Notes under the pieces: model-generated
Told to the model about the DNA's origin: nothing
Seen by the model: only the letters and a program-made list of their open reading frames with translations
Database searches by the model: none
In this document: positions 12,075-22,741 of the stretch, one piece after another
How positions within the stretch are numbered: the stretch's first letter is position 1
How the letters are laid out: each line of letters begins with the position of its first letter
NCBI GenBank assembly: GCA_025175895.1
Contig: CM045990.1
Coordinates: 43,334,658-43,398,657, forward strand
Length of the DNA stretch: 64,000 nt
Reading direction: 5' to 3'
From: Wurfbainia villosa
Lineage: Eukaryota > Streptophyta > Magnoliopsida > Zingiberales > Zingiberaceae
Position numbers and translations under genes: made by a program

Positions 12075-12577
12075 AAGATCAGGATCTCGAGACTTAGCTC
12101 TTTATCATATTATTATTATTGTTTTTTAAAAAATCTATATTGTTATCGATAAAAAAGAATTCTCTACTCTCCATAATTTTCCATGAGTTCTCCAAAGAAT
12201 AAGAAAAAATTTCAGGAAACAAACAAGGCCTAAGCTAAATCTCATCATCCAGCCAAAGACGATTATAATTGTAAGTCAATTACAAACTGTATACAGACGG
12301 AAAAAAAAAAAGGCAGCCTTGACTGTTTTCTTTTTTAATTCTTTTAAAAAATCCTACACGTTGGCCAGTAGCATCTTTCAGTCACATAGAATCCTGTACA
12401 ATCTGTACCTCAGAGAGCCTACTTATTTCCAAGAGATAATTGCTGCTAAACAGTCATTTCTTTAGTTAAGAAAACTGCCGGTGAACTAAAGAGGTCACAG
12501 GACATATCATCGACACTAACATAATCAAATCCAAGATGAAGCAATTGCACACAAGAAGATCCTTGTTGTATCATCTT

Positions 12578-13086
12578 CTACTCTTGTAGTTTCTTTGGTT
12601 CACAAGGATTAGGATGTTCCAAGTAGAGCTGCACCTTCAAAGGTTCACTGCTCATAGATTTAATGGGCGTTATATCCGGCGGCTGCTGCCACTGCTTTGT
12701 ATCAGTTGGGATCCACAGCTGAGCCTCCTTTTCGTTGCTGCTGCTGCCTTGAGGAAGGGCTCGAAAATAGGCAGTGATCTCCCAGCTGCTACCTACATCA
12801 CAATGTAGTGTCTCAGTTTATAGTCTCACGATGACACGAAAATGAAGGGTGGCCAACTCAAATACCAGGCGGAAGGGGTTGGGTTGCGGGCTTAGCGACT
12901 GTCAGTTTGATGAGGAAAGCTCTCAGAGCAAATCCGAGATCACTCTCTTCCACCTTGGAGTTGTAAGATTGGTCGACATCTATCTTGAACACAAACTTCT
13001 CGAGCGGGATGTGCTCGTTGTCATAGAACGTAACATTCACTCTCTCCACCAACCCCTGTGAAGTATGTGAAGGGCTTTGACACTTC

Positions 13087-13156
<70 letters not shown>

Positions 13157-15679
13157 TATTCATAGAAGTAACTATTATGAATTTTCACAATCGATTGAAA
13201 CCGTCAATCTAGCGGCTCTCTGCTCCGGCCCCATAAGATTCGAGGAGGGAGTAAATTATGGGAGGACACCGCTTGTGGACGCGATTGGCAAGACACAGGA
13301 TGACCATTTGAGTCCTGAACAAGATTTTAGACCTGCTTCCGGAATCGATCCTTGTCCATTGTGCAAATTTGACCCTGTTACTTACCAACGCGTCGCACCC
13401 ATGGGGGCTAATTGCACCGTGACCTACCTCATCATAAATGCGTCTGTACTATACCAGAAGGCCCTTACTAGATTACACCTCGAAGCTACCTACCTTACTT
13501 GGATTTGATTGATAATGATATTGCAAGCCATTTCTCATCTCCAACAACAGTAACTCGAGAAAAATTCAAAAATATCAACTAAATAAATCTGAAATGAAAG
13601 AGTGTAATACTTTTTGAAACATTTATATGCAAATTCTCATGAAACTTTAAGAAAGCCCATGGAAGGTAGCAGACAATTTTCTTGGACCAAGAACATAAGC
13701 AATATGAAATATTAGAAGGATGAAGAATGAGAAAAACAAATGATTAGGAAGTAATTTCTTCTTGCAAATTATGAAGAGAACTTGCAAATGGTAAAAGGAG
13801 GAGAGACAGTTAATGGAAGGTTTGGAGGTTTCAGATTTATTGAAATAAAAGGAACAAAAATTAACATTAATGGAATTAAGTTCGATATAAAATATCTGCA
13901 TACAACATCGTGATATAATAAGTATATATATCCATTTGATGTTTCATTCAGGGATTGACGATGACAAGCAGCACTTATGAAATGGAATCAAATTAATAAT
14001 TTTGACACACACTTTCTGCTAGTATATCCGTAAAGGTTGGAATCCATCAATCTAGCGACTCTCATCGGTCTGTCTCACGGTCATTGTGAGGAAGATAAAT
14101 CACAGAGAGTCCTATGCATCTTGACGTGATGGCCAAAATACGTAGGAATCATCTACTTTTTGCTAATATAGAAACAACAGTAAGTAGTCAATTGTCCTAG
14201 CTTGCCCCTGCTCAGACATTTTATTTACTCGTGTAAGATACTTGTACTCGAGACTCTTATTGATCACATGAATGAATTTTTCAAAACAACAGTATCAGAT
14301 ATTCATAGCTAAATCTAAGTAACAAAGATGAATCTTATGTGATGGAAACTAGATGTTGGCTCTACCGTACCTTTGTATATAATAAGCCTTCATATCATTG
14401 AGAAAGAGTTGTAAAGTTAAGGACCTCATTGTTTTGGTCGAAAGGAATACCAAGTAGTCATCGACAATCTTTGAGCCAAAAGGGCTGAACAGCTAGACAA
14501 CCATGTTAAAGCGTCCAGTCTCATAACTGAATGGAAGTCAATTTCCAAAATTCATCTTCAGATCGTTTTTGTTTTTGTTTTTTTGGTCAAAATCAACTAT
14601 ATTGATTTAACAATGGTAAACATCACTCCAGGGTCACTTTCAACTGTTATCCATGGAATCCTCTTCTAAGGACCTCCAACTGTTATCCATGGAAAACTGC
14701 TATCCCTGGAATCCTCTTCAAAGGACCTCCAACTGTTATCCATGGAATCCTCTTCAAAGGACCCCATGCTTAAGTATATCTTACTCCACCAGGCTCACAA
14801 GTAGTAATTAGGTTAGTGCGTGATGAATTCTAACCCCAATTCCGATAACTGATAGCCTATGTTTTATAAAGACAACTACTACATAAAAAAAAGGATAATT
14901 TGGTGTACCAAGTTCTCATTAAATGCGAAGTGCGAAGAATCTATTATCCTTGGGTCAACGGACATAATCTCCGTAATTTACCTCCATTCATCGTCACTGC
15001 TGAGTGGAATCACCTTTTTTTGCTAAAGAAGAATCTATTATCCATAATTTTATCCTGTGGGTGATTTGTATGACTGATTTTAGGTCAATTGCACCAAAGG
15101 ATAGGGGATTAATAAATGAACTGAAAATGTCTTTTGCAGTAGGAAGATTTGTGCATTACCTAACCAAGATAGAGATTAGATCTTAGGATTTTGAAGGATA
15201 AAAAGCTTTGCTTACTGAGAAAAAATTAAGTCGAGCAATAACACAAACACATGGAATACCCTTTTTTTTTTGAAGGATAAAACCTTTTGCACAAATGGGA
15301 GGAGATCGGAGGTGACGGAGTGGATGTAGTCGGCGAGCTGCGGATGCCTCGCTTTCTGCACCACCACGTTCATGTATCTTCTTCTCTCAAACGCCGCTTT
15401 TTTTTTTTTTGCCCAAACAACAAACACAAAGATCACACACTGAGAACAAAACAATCGAAAAGATGCGCAAGAGAGGGGAAAGAAAGAGGCGTGGATGAAG
15501 TACCGGGAGGATAGAAGCCTTTGAGGAAGACGATGCAGTTAACGGCGACCTCCAAAAACTCCATCAGGACACGAGCCGTTTCGCCTGCTAAGAGATCGGA
15601 GACTTTATGCACATTTAGGAGAGGATGGATTGAAGGCGTTGGTTGCCGAACCTTGTGGAGAGGCGTTCTTGCGATCCAT
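12578..15679 (-). CDS. REV7: REV7/MAD2L2-like HORMA-domain protein
   Basis: It is complete in five exons: 15679-15652, 15584-15504, 15396-15284, 13055-12866 and 12792-12578, giving 208 residues, normal for plant REV7. The start is MDRKNASPQG. Recognisable blocks are FLEVAVNCIVFLKGFYPP, the FERRRYMNVVVQKARHPQL stretch, the VEKFVFK-like LEKFVFKID, LRAFLIKLTVAKP, and the C-terminal WIPTDTKQW ... PLKVQLYLEHP. REV7 is the HORMA-fold accessory subunit of DNA polymerase zeta, acting in the nucleus in translesion synthesis and as an adaptor. All borders are GT-AG and phases agree. The acceptor of exon 3 follows a run of twelve A rather than pyrimidines, which is odd. Intron 3 (13056-15283) is 2.2 kb and holds a (TA)n run and two family A repeats. 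I place the first splice at 15651 because an unspliced reading stops early. Confidence 0.95.
13091..13153. repeat. (TA)n microsatellite
   Basis: About 31 TA units lie in intron 3 of REV7. The ORFs reading YIYIYI on both strands are artefacts of this run. Confidence 0.95.
13191..13432 (-). repeat. Dispersed repeat family A, copy 3
   Basis: This is the longest minus-strand copy. In complement it reads through ccatgggtgcgacgcgttgg, acaatggacaaggatcgattcc, TCTAAAATC, caatcgcgtcca and gattgacggtttcaatcg. It sits in REV7 intron 3. The 143-codon plus-strand ORF covering it starts in the TA run and is not a gene. Confidence 0.75.
14038..14152 (-). repeat. Dispersed repeat family A, copy 4 (partial)
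   Basis: Only the 3' part of the family is present: complement words cctacgtattttggcc, atcacgtcaagatgcatag, ctctgtgatttatc, tcgctagattgat. It also lies in REV7 intron 3 in the same orientation as copy 3. Confidence 0.65.
14641..14764. repeat. Short tandem repeat
   Basis: Three imperfect units are built on caactgttatccatggaa, tcctcttcaaagga and cctc. The site is in REV7 intron 3. No function is suggested. Confidence 0.7.
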
Positions 15680-16292
15680 GGCGTCGCGGGGAAGGAAGGA
15701 CCTCGGAGGGAAGCGGAGGGCTAAGGGATTTATGAAGGGAAGTCCACTTGTTTTAGGAATTTATCAAAAATAGTCCAGGCATATTTGCTGAACTCCCTGA
15801 TAATTTTCAAAATTTCATATATGCCCTCCTGTTTTGTAAATAAAAGACCGAGCAACTGAGCGTAGGGTAGATTGTAACTCGAGTGGGTTGATCGAGTTGG
15901 CAAATTGAACAAAAAAAAAAAAATAGCAGTCGAATCGACTAATCAACTAGTCAAATTGATAAATTAAACATGTCAAACTGATTAAATCACATCGATATAA
16001 AATATGCATGTTGCAATAAATTGGATAAATGATTAAATTAGGCGAGTGAAGTCCCAAGAATGAATAAATTAGGTGAGCGGATGACTAAAGCAACCAAAAT
16101 AATCTATTCAAATAGCTATTTCATTCCAATTGTTTCTCATTTTTTTCATTTTCCAAGCATGAGTTTTATGATACATTTATGAGAGAAGAACTATAAATTA
16201 GGTGAGCGAATAATCTTCAATCTCGTTTGATCGGACGATCAAGAGAGTAATCGCACACGCATGTGCAACAATGATTGTATATATATATATAT
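15680..16292. other. Intergenic 5' flank of REV7
   Basis: It contains the 5' UTR/promoter side of REV7 and then AT-rich DNA with a poly-A run (15910-15922) and words like aatcgactaatcaactagt, similar in style to 56880-57220. I cannot support a gene or defined element. Confidence 0.5.
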
Positions 16293-16438
16293 ATATAGCA
16301 CCTCCATTATTCAAGAAATGTTATCTTGTGTAACTCATCCGTGAACACGTTCATTATTCAATCGTCTAATCCTCTAGGATTCAATGATTAGACTATAATG
16401 CTCATTTGATTGGATGGTAAATAATGGAGGTACTATAT
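16293..16438. mobile_element. Small MITE-like inverted-repeat element
   Basis: The ends read tatatagcacctccattatt and the complement of aataatggaggtactatata, an inverted repeat of about 20 bp around a 146-bp non-coding body. It sits in TA-rich DNA, compatible with a TA target. A partial second copy of its left half follows at about 16441-16535. Confidence 0.6.
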
Positions 16439-17610
16439 ATATATGAAAATATTATCCTATACAATTTATCCATGAGCACTTATGAGTATCTTCATTATCC
16501 ACCATCCAATTTTCTACGGTTCAATTTTCTACGTTATATATATATATATATATATATATATCGGAGTCCGACCGCGATTCGACCAGCATTGGAGTCTGAT
16601 TGAATCGTCGTTGAAAATGACTGCAATTGTGGCCGTCAGTGGCGCGTGCCACTCATGGTCGCAATCACGACCATTTCTGGCTGTAATATGATCGGAATTC
16701 GACCGTGATCCAATCGGATCGTGGTCGGAATTTGACCTCCTATCGACGAGTGCGAGCAAGCGTCGGTCGTGGTTACTGTGCATTTCCCTTCGTTGCGCAC
16801 CCATGACTCACAATCCATCGGTTGATTCCCTCGCCGTCCGATCTGCGTGTTGTCCTCCCTGTGCACACTATATATAGCCTAGTCCCTAAATCCATCGGAG
16901 TCGCCTACATCGTCCTCTTGCCATGATCGAGCGCTTGCGCCCCTTTTGCTACGATCAGATGCAATCGTAATGCCAATCTACCGCGATCGCGACGGCAATC
17001 GATTGCAATTGCGATCGTGATTCAACTGCAACGTGCGCAGTCGGGATTCGCTTGTGATGCGTGTGACAATGATTCGATCACGACACGTGTGGTCGTGATG
17101 TTGCGGTCGGATTACAGTCATAATCCAATCGCAACGCGGCGACAATCCGACCGTCTCAATGTCGCAACCACGTGTCGATCGTGATCTGACATCATCCCAG
17201 TGCGAATGGTGAGCATAGTGGTGCTCGGAAGGTTACTATGTATTTCCCATTCACGCTCGATAGATCGAATGGCAGACGATGATCACAAGTCATGCATAGG
17301 CAGGCAAGGAGAAGTGTTACATATCAAATTAGTGTGTGTATATATATATAGAGAGAACCACTTTCAAGTGATTTCATGGCACTAAATCAAACAGGATAAT
17401 ATTGGGTGGCGGAGCAAACAAAATCACTAGCGAGATGAGCAATATTTCAAGTTTGACGATGCTAGTTCGATAGGAAAGGATGGCTTCATCTAAAATATCT
17501 AATAATATTTCTTATAATGAGCAACGACGAAGAGTCAAAATAGATTAGCCTTCCCTCCAAATTTTGTTACTCTCTATTTTTAAGATTTTATAACATCTAT
17601 GGTGCAAAAG
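16439..17610. other. TA run, then CG-rich low-complexity DNA
   Basis: A (TA)n run ends at about 16561. From there to 17330 the sequence is rich in cgatcgtgatc, cgaccgtgatcc and similar words, giving weak internal similarity and open frames on both strands. No protein family is recognisable and codon structure is absent. I regard it as degenerate repeat DNA. Confidence 0.5.
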
Positions 17611-17790
17611 ATTGGAACCGTCAATCAATCAATCTCTTTCAATTTGTTCCACGATCATTTTGAGAGAGGTAAATTACGAAGAGCTTTTGATCTTGATGCG
17701 ATTGGCCAAGACAAAGAAAATTCATTAGATGCTAGAGAGGGATTTTAGACTCTCTTTCAGAATCGATTCGTGTTCATTTTATAAGTATCG
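17611..17790 (-). repeat. Dispersed repeat family A, copy 5
   Basis: In complement it reads cgattctgaaagagagtc, TCTAAAATCCC, gccaatcgcatcaagatc, ttacctctctc and gattgacggttccaat, matching copies 2-4. Confidence 0.65.
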
Positions 17791-18329
17791 TTATGTCTCA
17801 ATCAATGTGGAGACGATTTTATAACATCTATAAAAAAGATTATCTATTCAAATTACAAAATTAAAAGTATAATCATAATATTAAAATCGCATAAGATATA
17901 GTACAACACAAAAAAATCAATAGATCAACCTTAACAAAGGTCAAAAGATTTTTCTTAATTTACTAAACTCAAATTATATTATATTTGGTACGTTATAATT
18001 CATAATGTAATTCAGATTACAATTAATTATTTTATTTATTACTATATTAAAGTTATAATATAATATAATTTAGATTACAAAAGGCATAAAATTTTATAAT
18101 TTGAATTACAAGATAAAATCTATATAATCTGATTATATTCTAAATCATAATTTAAAAAGCATTGGACGTTCGACAATCAATATCGATCGTCACTGTCGTC
18201 GTTGTCGGCTGGGCATCACCGGTCACTGCCCACCATCGCTCGCTACCTTCGGGCGCCTCCCACCGCCCATCGTTGTCGAGTGCTACTCGTCGTCACTGCT
18301 ATCCACCGATGTTGATGACCATCGTCAGT
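17791..18329. other. AT-rich spacer passing into CG-rich DNA
   Basis: 17791-18160 is AT-rich, with gtaattcagattac-type words that recur beyond the LINE at 56540-56640. They may be the two sides of one older element that the LINE split. From 18165 the sequence becomes CG-rich and leads into the 23-bp minisatellite. Confidence 0.4.
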
Positions 18330-18730
18330 CAGCGCCGACGACCACCGTCGATCGACGTCGACGACCATCGTCGATCGACGTCGATGGCCACCTTCGATCG
18401 GCATCGACAACCATAATCAATCAGCGTCGGCGATCATAATCGATCAGCGTCGGTGACCATCATCAATCAGCGTCAGTGACCGACGACCATCGTCGATCGA
18501 CGCCGCGCGACCACCGTCGATCGGCATCGGCGACCACCGTCGATCGGCGCCGACGACCACCGTCGATCGGCGCCGGCGACCACCGTCGATCGGCATCGGT
18601 GACCACCGTCGGTCGGCATCGGCGACCACCGTCGGTCGGCATCGGCGACCACCGTCGGTCGGCATCGGCGACCACCGTCGGTCGGCGTCGGTGACCACCG
18701 TCGGTCGACGCCGACGACCACTGTCGGCGA
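18330..18730. repeat. 23-bp minisatellite
   Basis: Tandem units are based on GACCACCGTCGGTCGGCATCGGC and variants (for example ...TCGATCGGCGCCGAC). The central units (18520-18710) are nearly perfect and the outer ones drift. Because 23 is not a multiple of 3 and the unit has no stop in any minus-strand frame, three overlapping long ORFs appear. They are by-products of the repeat. Similar but irregular sequence continues to 18930. Confidence 0.9.
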
Positions 18731-18933
18731 CCACCACCGGTGACCATCGTCGACTGCCGCCGACCGACGCCAACTATCGCTCGGCGACGCCGACGACCGT
18801 CGAGCATTGGTGGCCATCGCTCGGCGATGTTGACAACTGTCGAGCGTCGATGGCCATCGTCGGTCAACAGCAGTGGCCACCGTCGGCCAGTGCCAACGGT
18901 CACCTGTCGTTGTTGACCGCTCAACAATTGCCA

Positions 18934-18953
18934 TCTCTATCGTTGTCATCTCT
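18934..18953. repeat. LINE target site duplication, left copy
   Basis: TCTCTATCGTTGTCATCTCT, identical to 56460-56479. It abuts the T-run that is the LINE poly(A) tail on the minus strand. Confidence 0.95.
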
Positions 18954-19040
18954 TTTTTTTTTTTGGGAATGGTAAAGATGTATATATGAAAATGTGGAGA
19001 AGTATAGAAGCTATGCTTCTATAAAGCGATAAACATGTGT

Positions 19041-19425
19041 CTATATTTTGAGGAACAACCTCTCAATACTAGACTCACGGTCCTCAAAACGACTCCGATT
19101 ACGAGCCTGCCATACAAGAAAAATCATACAGGATATAGTCAAATCACGCGCCTTCCTCACCCATCCTTTCCCACGAATCTCACATTGGAAGGCCCGGAAG
19201 AGGCGAGGCATCGTATATATCTGGGGCCATATGTGTAGCCATCTCCGCACCATATCCCATAGAGGAGCATCGGAAGAAAATGTGGGCATTGGATTCCTCC
19301 GCCGAATGACATAGTGCACACTCCTTCCTTGGCTCATACGCCATGCGATCCGCCGTGCGCAGTCTCCCATGTGCCGCTAACCAATATGTGAAGCGATGCT
19401 TAGGCATAATGCCTTGCCGCCACAC
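19041..19425 (-). pseudogene. LINE ORF2 C-terminal zf-RVT-like region
   Basis: Two overlapping frames show the typical end of a plant LINE polyprotein: HRFTYWLAAHGRLRTADRM, then CALCHSAEESNAHIFFRC, then FLVWQARNRSRF. The frame changes near 19300, so it cannot be read through. It follows the reverse transcriptase and the 81-bp array. Confidence 0.85.
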
Positions 19426-19599
19426 CGTTGTTGCCCAGGGTACCGTAGTACCTCGCGGCTAAAAAAATTTGTACGCCATAGTAGCTGACGCTCGCCTACC
19501 GCAAGATAGTGGTCCGTCCAGTGCCATCTGCCCCGTGATGCGCTGGCGGTCCACACCGCAGGGCTCCACTAGCCTCCGATGGAGGCTCGCCTATCCGCC

Positions 19600-20300
19600 C
19601 AGTGCCATGCACGCTGCGGTGCACTGAACAACCACACTGCAGCCCTCCGTCAGCCCCGCACAGAGAATCATCCAGCTGCACCCAATTTGCTCAAGCCATA
19701 CATGTGCCACGATCACCGTCAGCAGCCCGTAGCAGGTCGCCTGTCCAACCAGTGCATGGTGCGCTGCCAGTCCGAGCCACGCATGTGCCCCGATCACCAT
19801 CAGCAGACTGCTGCATTCTGCCTGTCCGCCCAGTGCGTGGTGCGCCGTCTGTCCGAGCCATGCATATGCCATGATCACCGTCGACGGCCCATAGCAGGCT
19901 GCCTGTCTGCCCAGTGCATGGTGCGTTGTCTGTCCGAGCCACGCACGTGCCACGATCGCCGTCGACAAGGCGCACCAGTCTTCTTGACCGTCCAGTGCGT
20001 GGTGCACTGTCCACCCGAGCCATGCATGTACCACAGTCACCGTCAAGGTGTCTGCACCTCTGCTGCCGATGGCGCTTACGCCGTATGCGGTGCCGCGATA
20101 CTGCTCGAGCCGCGCCTGTGCCAATTCCACCATCAACCCCACTTTCTGCCTGCTGCCAGTCTACAGCCCCATGGTGCTCTGCCAGGCCGCACCACGGGTC
20201 ACCGTCCAAGCTGTCTACATGCTGATCATCGGCAGCCCCACTGTGCACCGTCCAGCAACACCCCGAGCCTGCACATGGTCTGTCTTCCTCCTGATACCAG
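19600..20300. repeat. 81-bp tandem array inside LINE ORF2 (array 1)
   Basis: Units of about 81 bp (27 codons) share the core gagccacgcatgtgcca, a cgatcaccgtc-type block and ccagtgcatggtgcgc. At least four clear units lie at 19690-20040 and weaker ones on both sides. Because 81 is divisible by 3, the reverse-transcriptase frame reads through (unit GDRGTCMARTDGAPRTG). The plus-strand ORF 19579-20319 is a shadow of this array. Confidence 0.85.
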
Positions 20301-21214
20301 CCGTTCAGCAATGTTTTAGCCTCCTGCACACCACTTGCTCGCTGCAATATGATGTCCCGAAGTTGCCCTGTCTTCTTCATCAAAGGCGAGTCCGAAGTCC
20401 TCCCTTGCCAATGCCAAACATCCATGCATTTGAGATATTGATGATGAATCCATCTCACCCAAAGAGACTCCGCATTCCGTTGTAGATTCCATAATACTCG
20501 GCAAAGTAGAGCCGAATTCCATGCTCGCAAGTCCCGGAGGGCATAGCCCCCTTCCTCCTTTGAAAGGCACAAAGTCTCCCATGACACCACGGGATGCTTG
20601 GTAGACCACACAAAAGAGTGACAAATACTATACACCTTATCCACCACGCCACTCGGAACTGGTAGGATAGAAAGCCAATAGCACTCCACTCCTTGGAGCA
20701 CCGATTGTACAAGCTCAAGCCGCCCCACATAAGATAAAGTGTGCTTCGGCCATCCAACTATCTTCCGTCGCACCGCATCAAGTAAGGGATCATAGCTAGA
20801 AATCCGAAGCTTCTCCGCCGCCAACGGTACACCAAGATATCGAAAAGGAAAAGTGTCTTCTTGGAAGCCCGTAATACGGAGGAGGTCCTCCTTTACTCTA
20901 TCATCCACCCCGCCCATATAGATGTTGGACTTCAGAGGATTTGCCCGTAGGCCCGCCATATCTCCAAATTCTCCCAAGCACCGAGAGATCTCTATAAGTG
21001 AGGTAGTATTCGCCCGAGCAAATAATAATAGGTCATCCGCATATGCCAAATGGGTGACCCCTACCTCCCCACACATGGGATGGTAGTGAAAGCCGGGTCG
21101 TTGCGCTATCACCTTCAAATTTCGAGAGAAAACTTCCAAGCATGAGCCAAAAAGTAGAGGAGATAAAGGATCTCCTTGCCGAAGTCCCCGCTGTCCATTA
21201 AAATGACCATACAT
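19691..21214 (-). CDS. LINE reverse transcriptase, C-terminal half
   Basis: This is a 507-codon open frame. Residues about 8-22 carry GLRQGDPLSPLLF and the active site YADD lies at 21043-21032, followed by the FRYLGVPL and SYVGRLELVQSVL thumb motifs typical of plant L1 reverse transcriptases. The last 190 or so residues are the 81-bp repeat read in frame. Its N-terminal half is 6 kb away at 27300-27796, on the far side of the inserted gag-only element. The first methionine is internal, so this is a fragment and not a gene of its own. Confidence 0.93.
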   Translation of the reverse strand: MYGHFNGQRGLRQGDPLSPLLFGSCLEVFSRNLKVIAQRPGFHYHPMCGEVGVTHLAYADDLLLFARANTTSLIEISRCLGEFGDMAGLRANPLKSNIYMGGVDDRVKEDLLRITGFQEDTFPFRYLGVPLAAEKLRISSYDPLLDAVRRKIVGWPKHTLSYVGRLELVQSVLQGVECYWLSILPVPSGVVDKVYSICHSFVWSTKHPVVSWETLCLSKEEGGYALRDLRAWNSALLCRVLWNLQRNAESLWVRWIHHQYLKCMDVWHWQGRTSDSPLMKKTGQLRDIILQRASGVQEAKTLLNGWYQEEDRPCAGSGCCWTVHSGAADDQHVDSLDGDPWCGLAEHHGAVDWQQAESGVDGGIGTGAARAVSRHRIRRKRHRQQRCRHLDGDCGTCMARVDSAPRTGRSRRLVRLVDGDRGTCVARTDNAPCTGQTGSLLWAVDGDHGICMARTDGAPRTGRTGRMQQSADGDRGTCVARTGSAPCTGWTGDLLRAADGDRGTCMA

Positions 21215-21307
21215 TGCTCAATTAATGCTAACGGAGTAGGAGATTGTAGAGACACATGTATATATCCATTGCTGGAATTGTTGGGGAAACCAAAACCAAC
21301 AAGTGTC

Positions 21308-22723
21308 TGTAGGGGATCGGATGGCCGGCTAGAGGGGGGGTGAATAGCCCTCGTTCGTTTGATGTCGTAATTTGCTCGTTCTTCTTACGTTGGTTGTCTA
21401 CGATTGTTGTTAGCGCAGCGGAATAACAATAATAATGAAACTAACAACAATACACAATCACAACACAAGATTTACGTGGTTCGGAACCGAATGGTTCCTA
21501 CTCCACGGGCGAGCTCCTCGAGCTCTAGTTATGCGCACGACACTAACTATAACACTCCTTTTCAACTACACGTCGGAGGTGGAGAAACCTCTCACAAGCA
21601 ATTACACTAAGTAATGAAATACAAGCAATACAAAGACAAATACGAAATACACGTAAAGAACACTTTACAACGCTTGCTTTGAACCCTTGCTTGTTGCTTG
21701 CTTTAGATGGCTCTTGAAGGTCTGGAATGCAGCAGCAATTCCCCTCCAATAGCTTCACAAAAGTCTTGGCGAAATCCTCCAACTCGAGCTCCATTTATAA
21801 CTTTGCATCAAAATTGTTTTCGCCCATCGATCGGCGCCAAAGGCCCGGTCGGCGCCTATGTCCGTTGTCTCACAACGCGGCGGATCCACGTCGGACAAGT
21901 TCCAGCGGATCTCCTACCGATCGGCGCAAGAGTGGCGGATCGTGGTGACCTAATAATCGGCCCCTTGATCGGCTCACGGGCGATCAATGCTCGACACTTC
22001 CATCGATCATTGCCATCCCATAGCGATCATTCTATCGGCTATCGATCATTGCCGATCCATAGCGATCGCCAAGCTCTAAAACACCTGACACCGGTCGAAC
22101 CTAGTCGACTTGGACTAGTCGGCGCACCTATGCGGTCAGCATTGCCGTCAGCAAACTTCAAACACCAAGTTGTTTGAGCCTCGACACTCGATCTTAGCCA
22201 CTTGGCTAAGTCCACATCCCTCATGGAGTTCCCCACCGAAGCTCTCTTCCCTCGGCCTACGTCCCTCGGATGTGGCCAACGCACGGCTTCGCAACGCCAT
22301 CCTTCTCGTCTCATGCCCTAGAAGTATGCTTCCCCTTTGGGCTCACTCCATTCGCTCCCCGTCCGGCGGTCCCTCGGATGCATCAAGCGCACGGCTTCGC
22401 AATGCCATCCTTCACCGACTCAAGGACCCCGAGCCTAGTGAACTTACCAAGTCCTCAAGACTTCCCACATGCACCAAGCGCACGGCTTCGCAATGCATTT
22501 CTCACCAAGCACCAAGCGCACGGCTTCGCAATGCTTTGGATTTCCCATGCCAAGGCTTCCCCCTTGGACTTCCACACCAAGCTCCATGCTTGGATTTTCC
22601 ATGCCAACCCCATGTTGGACTTTCCCATGACAATCCTATGTCATGAGTTTTGTCTATCATCAAAATACCATCAAGGTACTGCTCGAGTCAAACTCGAGTC
22701 AACCTGGGCCGATTGCACCAACA
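21308..22723 (-). repeat. 3' LTR of gag-only copy A
   Basis: It is 1416 bp and aligns along its length with 25896-27294. Differences are mainly small indels in CG-rich stretches (21810-22150 against 26380-26720). The last 300 bp, from about 22420, are almost identical. Confidence 0.93.
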
Positions 22724-22741
22724 ATCTCCCCCTTTTTGATG
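22724..22741 (-). promoter_or_regulatory. Polypurine tract of gag-only copy A
   Basis: On the minus strand catcaaaaagggggagat directly precedes the 3' LTR. This is the expected second-strand primer. Confidence 0.9.

Noticed and set aside
16561..17330. Possible CG-rich gene
   Set aside because: Open frames exist on both strands, but there is no protein similarity, and cgatcg words repeat throughout.
18444..18949. Three overlapping minus-strand ORFs of 109-158 codons
   Set aside because: They are one 23-bp stop-free tandem repeat read in three frames.
19579..20319. 246-codon plus-strand ORF
   Set aside because: It is the complement of the 81-bp array within the LINE RT frame. The repeat is stop-free on this strand too, and no family is recognisable.
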